Of a DNA stretch of 28,674 bases, positions 24,749 to 28,674 are shown piece after piece. The DNA comes from an uncultured Gammaproteobacteria bacterium (GTDB lineage: Bacteria; Pseudomonadota; Gammaproteobacteria; Pseudomonadales; Azotimanducaceae_A): NCBI GenBank assembly GCA_913049565.1, contig CAJWZG010000008.1:1-28674 (forward strand), given 5' to 3'. The notes beneath the pieces were generated by a model, which saw only the letters and a program-made list of their open reading frames with translations, did no database searches and was not told where the DNA came from. The position numbers and the translations under genes were made by a program. Positions within the stretch are counted from its first letter, which is position 1. Each line of letters starts with the position of its first letter.

Positions 24749-25597
24749 ATGTTGGCAATAATTGGGGGTTCCGGTGTCTATCAGCTGGAAGGCTTGCAGG
24801 TGCAGCAAGAACATCGGCTCGTCACGCCGTTTGGGGCTCCGTCTGCGGCTATTATTGAGGGCAGCTATCATGGCCAGAGTGTGTTGTTCTTGGCGCGCCA
24901 TGGTACTCAGCACGAATTTCTGCCTCATGAGGTAAATTATCGTGCCAACATATTTGCGCTTAAACGACTTGGTGCGAGCCGGGTTTTGGGTATATCAGCA
25001 GCTGGTAGCTTGCGTGAAGACATCAAGCCCGGTGAGTTGGCACTCGCCACCCAGTATTTTGATCACACTCGAGGCAAGCGGGCCTCCAGCTTCTTTGGCG
25101 CCGGCATTGCTGCCCATGTATCAACGGCTCATCCCGCTTGCCCGAGTCTATCTAGTGATGTAGTTCGAGCAGCTGATGCTTGTAGTCTGCCGCTTCACCG
25201 GGGCAAGACCTATGCATGTGTCGAGGGTCCAAGGCTTGGTACACGCGCGGAAAGCTTCTTTCTGCGTGATGCCGCCCAATGCGATCTCGTGGGCATGACC
25301 AATGTGCCAGAGGCATTTTTGGCGCGAGAGGCACAGTTGGCCTATTGCACCATCTGCTTGGTGACAGATTATGACTGTTGGATGGACGATCCGGCTCAAC
25401 ACGTTAGTGTTGATGCGTTTTATGCGACGTACAAAGGGGCGACCGAAAAAGCCAAGGCCGTGATACAGCAGTTGCTGCAAAGCCCGCTGACGCAAACGCC
25501 GCAAGATATTCGTGAGGCGCTTGTTGGCTCAGTGCTGACTCCCGACGAAGCGCTTAGCCAGGAGCAACTTGACTGGCTATCAGTGCTGCGCAGTTAA
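24749..25597 (+). CDS. S-methyl-5'-thioadenosine/inosine phosphorylase
   Basis: A 282-residue phosphorylase of the PNP/MTAP family: the N-terminal phosphate loop IIGGSGVYQL, the RHG loop LARHGTQHEFLPHEVNYRAN, GISAAGSL, the substrate loop VEGPRLGTRAESF, and GMTNVPEAFLAREAQLAYCTI with VTDYDCW. These match MTA phosphorylases, which split methylthioadenosine (or methylthioinosine) with phosphate in the methionine-salvage route in the cytoplasm. Adenosine or inosine preference cannot be decided from this. ATG 24749 follows GGTGAGAG; the TTG at 24740 is weaker. Divergent from the BVMO gene; no other salvage gene is adjacent. Its 3' end overlaps a decayed gene on the other strand. Confidence 0.87.
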   Translation: MLAIIGGSGVYQLEGLQVQQEHRLVTPFGAPSAAIIEGSYHGQSVLFLARHGTQHEFLPHEVNYRANIFALKRLGASRVLGISAAGSLREDIKPGELALATQYFDHTRGKRASSFFGAGIAAHVSTAHPACPSLSSDVVRAADACSLPLHRGKTYACVEGPRLGTRAESFFLRDAAQCDLVGMTNVPEAFLAREAQLAYCTICLVTDYDCWMDDPAQHVSVDAFYATYKGATEKAKAVIQQLLQSPLTQTPQDIREALVGSVLTPDEALSQEQLDWLSVLRS

Positions 25598-25599
25598 AC

Positions 25600-26540
25600 C
25601 GTATGGCTTAGCCAGTTCAGCAACCACTACAGAGTGCACAAAGCTTGAGTGGTTGAGACGCACTGACTGATTAGCTTCGGCGAGGGTGCTGCCGAGATTG
25701 AATTGGTCGCTCTACGCGATCAGCGTGCAGGCCCTAACCGATGGTTTTTGCTGCCCCTTGGCTGCGACTACCATGCGTGAGCTGGCGCACATCATGTCGT
25801 CTGGACTAACGCCCAATATTTTCCAACACGACTGCTTGATTTCTGGCATGACTGCTTCAGGGTCAATTTCGGGGAATAAGACAAGTGCGCTGGGATTCGG
25901 CGTGTCCAGTGGTATTCCCAGTTGATCAAAAACGTTTTGGTAGCCCTGGCGCAGCTCTGCTGCGTTTTCGCCCCGTCGCGTGCGGCCAGCAATATGAAAA
26001 GCAAAGTTGTTTCGCTGCCGCTATCTCAAGCCATCGATGCTCGGAGCGCAGGTATCCTGTCCGCGTTCTTGTTTATTTGCAGCAAAGTGATCGATGGAGA
26101 CCGGTTGGATTAACTGCAGCGGCTACTGAACTTGAAAATTGAGCAAACCGATGTAAATTTGCGAGCGCATCATGGGTTTCATCGCATTGGTGAACACAAG
26201 CCACTGAAATCTGCGTTTCGGACAGAATTCCAAAATTGATAAAATGTCCGGATTTATTTATCTCTCACCGCCAGTGATGCCAATCTCGCGGGTATCCAGA
26301 TTGTGTTCGTTAATCTCGTCTAGAAGAATGTCGGCGTCTGCCAGCGTTAAGTAGTTGAGGAGATCACTTTCTGGCAACAATCGATGTGGGAGTTATTGCG
26401 GACAATCCTGCGCAATGTGCCGTTGTCGAACAAATTTCTAGCCGCTCAATCTTGCCGTTGGCGTTATGAATCGCTGGCTGAAATCTACAGACGGAATTTG
26501 AATAATCGTGGTTCTTAAAACTCAAAGTTATACGGTACTC
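25600..26540 (-). pseudogene. Heavily decayed radical SAM-type gene
   Basis: On the minus strand one frame runs from about 26371 to 25580 with four in-frame stops, and its protein blocks are plainly related to radical SAM enzymes: REIGITGGE (the GGE motif), NPDILSILEF, FTNAMKPMM, IDHFAANKQERGQD, GRTRRGENAAELRQGY, ALVLFPEIDPEAVMPEIKQ, SPDDMMCASSRMVVAAKG, ACTLIA, FNLGSTLAEANQSVRLNH. In a second frame just upstream (26374-26430) the cluster site is GTLRRIVRNNSHID, where the pattern GTLCNI.C..CYI would be expected: first Cys is Arg, second Arg, third Ser. A frameshift joins the two. All of these make an active enzyme impossible. Family known from memory; the specific subgroup is unknown. The N-terminal part may begin near 26540, next to dgoA. 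Confidence 0.72.
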
Positions 26541-26554
26541 GGTTGCCCGGCTTG

Positions 26555-27190
26555 CTAGTGCTTCATTGCAGAAGACATCGACCACACAAGCTTGATGGCG
26601 CTGGCGCTCACATCACCCAAGCTTTTGCCAGGTTTGAAGAGTGCGCTGCCAAGACCAAAGCCCGACGCTCCGGCTTGCCAATACGCGGCCATAGTATTGC
26701 CGTCGATGCCGCCAACAGGAATTAGCGGCAGTGTGTCGGGAATCACAGATCGCCAACTTGCTAATATTTGCGGGCTCACCATTTCGGCAGGGAACACCTT
26801 CACTGCGTCGGCACCCGCAGTCATAGCCGCGAAAGCCTCGCTAGGAGTGGCAGCGCCAGGAATCGTTGTCAGATTCAATCCCACGCTGGTTCGAATCACA
26901 TCGATATTGGTGTTCGGCGCGACGATCAGTTTGCCGCCACTGTTATAAATCTCGTTTACCTCGTCAGTAGTCAGCACAGTGCCAGCACCCACGAGCATTT
27001 GATCACCAAACTGTTTGGCTAGACGCTCAATGCTTTCTAGCGCACTGGGTGAGTTCAGCGGCACTTCGACAATGCGAAATCCGGCGGCGTACAAGGCTTC
27101 TGTGACGGCTTCGCATTCGTTCGGCGTGACCCCTCTTAAAATGGCGATCAAGGGTAGGGTGCTTAGATGCTGTTCAAATCCGTTGGACAT
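26555..27190 (-). CDS. dgoA: 2-dehydro-3-deoxy-6-phosphogalactonate aldolase (KDPG-type class I)
   Basis: A 211-residue KDPG/KDPGal aldolase: IAILRGVTPNECE, Glu42 in VEVPLNSP (proton-transfer glutamate), GAGTVLTTDEV, APNTNIDVI, and the Schiff-base Lys131 in AVKVFPAE, ending VGGIDG and GLGSALF. The VPLNSP motif and neighbouring kinase point to DgoA rather than the Entner-Doudoroff Eda; it splits 6-phospho-2-keto-3-deoxygalactonate to pyruvate and glyceraldehyde 3-phosphate. The frame is open to 27283, but ATG 27190 follows GGGGA and avoids overlapping dgoK. It lies 22 bp after the dgoK stop. The radical SAM remnant follows on the same strand. Confidence 0.9.
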   Translation of the reverse strand: MSNGFEQHLSTLPLIAILRGVTPNECEAVTEALYAAGFRIVEVPLNSPSALESIERLAKQFGDQMLVGAGTVLTTDEVNEIYNSGGKLIVAPNTNIDVIRTSVGLNLTTIPGAATPSEAFAAMTAGADAVKVFPAEMVSPQILASWRSVIPDTLPLIPVGGIDGNTMAAYWQAGASGFGLGSALFKPGKSLGDVSASAIKLVWSMSSAMKH

Positions 27191-27212
27191 GTTGTTCCCC
27201 GACTCTCGACAA

Positions 27213-28145
27213 TTAAATGGTTGGTAGCAGCGCGTTGATGGCCAATGCTCCGGCGATAGTCGCCGCCCGCGAGTCAATGACAATGCTTTTTTGACCCAGT
27301 ACCTCTAATGCGCGCTGATATCTCCATGCAAGAGGGAGTGCGGCGACAATACCAACGCAAACTTGGCTGTCGGTCAATTGAGCGCTGATATCGTGACCAA
27401 TGATCAGGCCGGATAAATAGTCTAAACCGTCTTGTTTTTCTTGTTGTCCCGTCAACTGCAACGTTCGCACGCTGAACAAATGATGGAGCAGGCCGCCGGG
27501 TCTGGCAGAAGCCAGCAAACCACGGGTAAATGCAGCCATATTTGAGTTAGCGCCCGATTCTAGCGACTGTGCCAGCAGTGAGTGCTGCTGGGTTAGCTCG
27601 AAAAGCTCTCCCACCATGGCGGTAGAAAAGTGTTCGATCAGCTCGCCTTCCTGTATCCACTTATTGTGGGTGCCCGGGAAGCTCCAAACTTCAGGCACCT
27701 GTAACTGCTTCTCGGCGCGAAGACTCCGGGCGCCGAAAAACTGGACTTCTTCTCCGCGCATAATATCTGGTAACCCAGAAGCCCCGTTGCCTTTTACACC
27801 CGGCACTATCCACACAGCACTGTTTTCTATTTGAGCCACTTGAAAGGTACGGGCGGTTAGCTGTTGCAAAGATGCCGGGGAGGGTAAGTGGGGTACGTCC
27901 CGCCAGCCCGATGGGCTGCCGACCATACCACTGAGCACAATGTTGACCGGCCGCTGAGGATCAAGCCATCCGTCGATCAACGCCTCCAAACACTGTGCGT
28001 AGTCGTGTGGGTTGCTAAGCAAACCTTGATCGCTAACACGCTGGCCGATTTGCGTTCCGTTTTTCGTGAGGGCGAAGGCCCGCAAGTTCGTCGTGCCCCA
28101 ATCCACACTAATCAACTCCGCATGTTCGTGTGAATTTAATGACAT
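27213..28145 (-). CDS. dgoK: 2-dehydro-3-deoxygalactonokinase
   Basis: A 310-residue sugar-acid kinase of the DgoK type: VDWGTTNLRAFAL (phosphate 1 motif, about residues 14-26), VLSGMVGSPSGWRDVPHLPSP, FPGTHNKWIQEG (about 154-165), SARPGGLLHHLFSVR, DYLSGLIIGHDI. It phosphorylates 2-keto-3-deoxygalactonate in the cytoplasm as the step before the aldolase. The start at 28145 has no ribosome site of its own; four bases earlier lies the stop of a short ORF (28150-28326) with a strong site, so translation is probably coupled. The pathway's dehydratase, dehydrogenase, transporter and regulator are not in the window. Confidence 0.92.
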   Translation of the reverse strand: MSLNSHEHAELISVDWGTTNLRAFALTKNGTQIGQRVSDQGLLSNPHDYAQCLEALIDGWLDPQRPVNIVLSGMVGSPSGWRDVPHLPSPASLQQLTARTFQVAQIENSAVWIVPGVKGNGASGLPDIMRGEEVQFFGARSLRAEKQLQVPEVWSFPGTHNKWIQEGELIEHFSTAMVGELFELTQQHSLLAQSLESGANSNMAAFTRGLLASARPGGLLHHLFSVRTLQLTGQQEKQDGLDYLSGLIIGHDISAQLTDSQVCVGIVAALPLAWRYQRALEVLGQKSIVIDSRAATIAGALAINALLPTI

Positions 28146-28149
28146 AGAT

Positions 28150-28326
28150 TCAGCGGATCGGCGCTCTGTCGAAAAGCCGCAGCCTTAGCTTGTTTAACGA
28201 AAACGTTAGGGGAAGGTAAATCTCAGCGATGCGACGTTCATTCAACGCCCCGCGCAGACGAACCACCCCATCACGTTGGTAGGGCGCAATTTCCCGGGCT
28301 ATTGCGTACCAAAGAGGATCAGGCAT
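28150..28326 (-). CDS. 58-codon PhyH-like N-terminal fragment upstream of dgoK
   Basis: A short ORF with a strong AGGAGA ribosome site (28332-28337) five bases before its ATG. The first ~36 residues (EIAPYQRDGVVRLRGAL followed by NERRIAEI) look like the N terminus of phytanoyl-CoA dioxygenase-family proteins ('YxxDGxxxxRGxL'), after which the sequence becomes unrelated (YLPLTFSLNKLRLRLF) and stops. A normal PhyH protein has about 250-300 residues, with an iron-binding HxD that is absent here. It is thus a truncated gene that may survive as a leader peptide: its TGA is four bases before the dgoK ATG, and it gives dgoK its only visible ribosome site. Whether it is translated is unknown. Confidence 0.45.
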   Translation of the reverse strand: MPDPLWYAIAREIAPYQRDGVVRLRGALNERRIAEIYLPLTFSLNKLRLRLFDRAPIR

Positions 28327-28361
28327 ATCAGTCTCCTACAGTTGTTAGTTATGTAATCAGG

Positions 28362-28589
28362 CTAATCAATGGGAGTAAACGAGTCTGCGCAAGAAGCTAT
28401 GCGTCGTAAGAAAAGCCAGCCTCGTTCTTTTATCTTGAAAACTCGGGATCGCTGCCATTCGCTCCCTCTGCCTCCAACCCATCGCTTGTTTCCACAGCCG
28501 AAAGCCTCATACCAGTCGATTTGCTCCACATCAGCATCGCGCTCGGCATAACTCTCGAACAGTGACGTCCGAGAAGGCAAGCTCGCCAT
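28362..28589 (-). pseudogene. Frameshifted APH-like phosphotransferase remnant
   Basis: The frame reads LPSRTSLFESYAERDADVEQ then IDWYEAFGC, close to the C-terminal part of aminoglycoside-phosphotransferase-like (APH/choline-kinase-like) proteins, where 'RAELVERYAERTGRD...WYEAFxxWK' is usual. At WYEAFG the frame changes: the next frame continues as LWKQAMGWRQRERMA, which fits the expected W-K helix, so one base has been lost or gained near 28500. The catalytic region upstream (HGD..N) is not found within the window's right end, which may continue off the edge. Short, 75 codons in one frame. Assignment is tentative. Confidence 0.4.
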
Positions 28590-28674
28590 ATATACTTCAA
28601 TAGTAGGTGGAGATCTGTGGCATCACCAGTTTCGCGCTAAAAGCTGGTTAACATGCCCAACTCAATAAGCGGAT

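Noticed and set aside
25686..26142. Small plus-strand ORFs in the gap after the MTA phosphorylase
   Set aside because: They lie antisense to the readable radical SAM remnant, lack ribosome sites and have no recognisable motif.

Overview
The window looks like a piece of a gammaproteobacterial chromosome of marine, hydrocarbon- or terpenoid-degrading type. This is an inference. It rests on a RoxA/YcfD-type ribosomal oxygenase, a DUF2058 protein and an MTA phosphorylase of bacterial type, alongside a CYP153-like P450, a large Baeyer-Villiger monooxygenase, CoA-ester enzymes and a molybdenum hydroxylase. Base composition is moderate (roughly 50-53% G+C by eye). No rRNA, tRNA, CRISPR array, insertion sequence or integrase was seen.

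Layout. (1) Positions 1-1435: a chimeric or damaged haloalkane-dehalogenase-like ORF, then a small membrane protein whose frame is cut by an amber stop. (2) 1444-3305, minus strand: MaoC-like hydratase, CAAX protease and nitroreductase, divergent from a CYP153-like P450 (3482-4816). (3) 4817-5481: a gap holding the remains of a TolC-family gene. (4) 5478-9445: DUF4396 membrane protein and a lipoprotein (divergent), then a TauD-type dioxygenase divergent from a thioesterase-like hotdog protein, then an alpha/beta hydrolase. (5) 9570-17466: eight tightly packed plus-strand genes: the three subunits of a molybdenum hydroxylase, a MoaD-like sulfur carrier, a small anchored protein, an alpha/beta hydrolase, an unrecognised protein, and an alkylsulfatase-like metallo-beta-lactamase protein. 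(6) 17463-24612: VOC protein, enoyl-CoA hydratase family protein, DUF2058 protein, MFS transporter, RoxA-like oxygenase, methyltransferase, and a BVMO. (7) 24749-28674: MTA phosphorylase, a badly decayed radical SAM gene, the dgoA-dgoK pair of 2-keto-3-deoxygalactonate metabolism, a 58-codon PhyH-like leader ORF in front of dgoK, and a frameshifted phosphotransferase (APH-like) remnant.

How the genes fit together. The P450, BVMO, dehalogenase-like ORF, hydratases, hydrolases, VOC and TauD enzymes are what one expects of a patchwork for oxidising aliphatic or alicyclic carbon skeletons to CoA esters, but no single named pathway is complete. The most system-like unit is the 9570-17466 operon. 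It pairs a three-subunit Mo hydroxylase with its own translationally overlapping MoaD-like protein and at least two further genes I cannot assign; its substrate is unknown. The other striking feature is decay. At least three genes (TolC-like, radical SAM, APH-like) are visible only as frames broken by stops or frameshifts, two more look damaged (dehalogenase-like and the membrane protein at 1037), and a PhyH-like gene survives only as a short N-terminal ORF.
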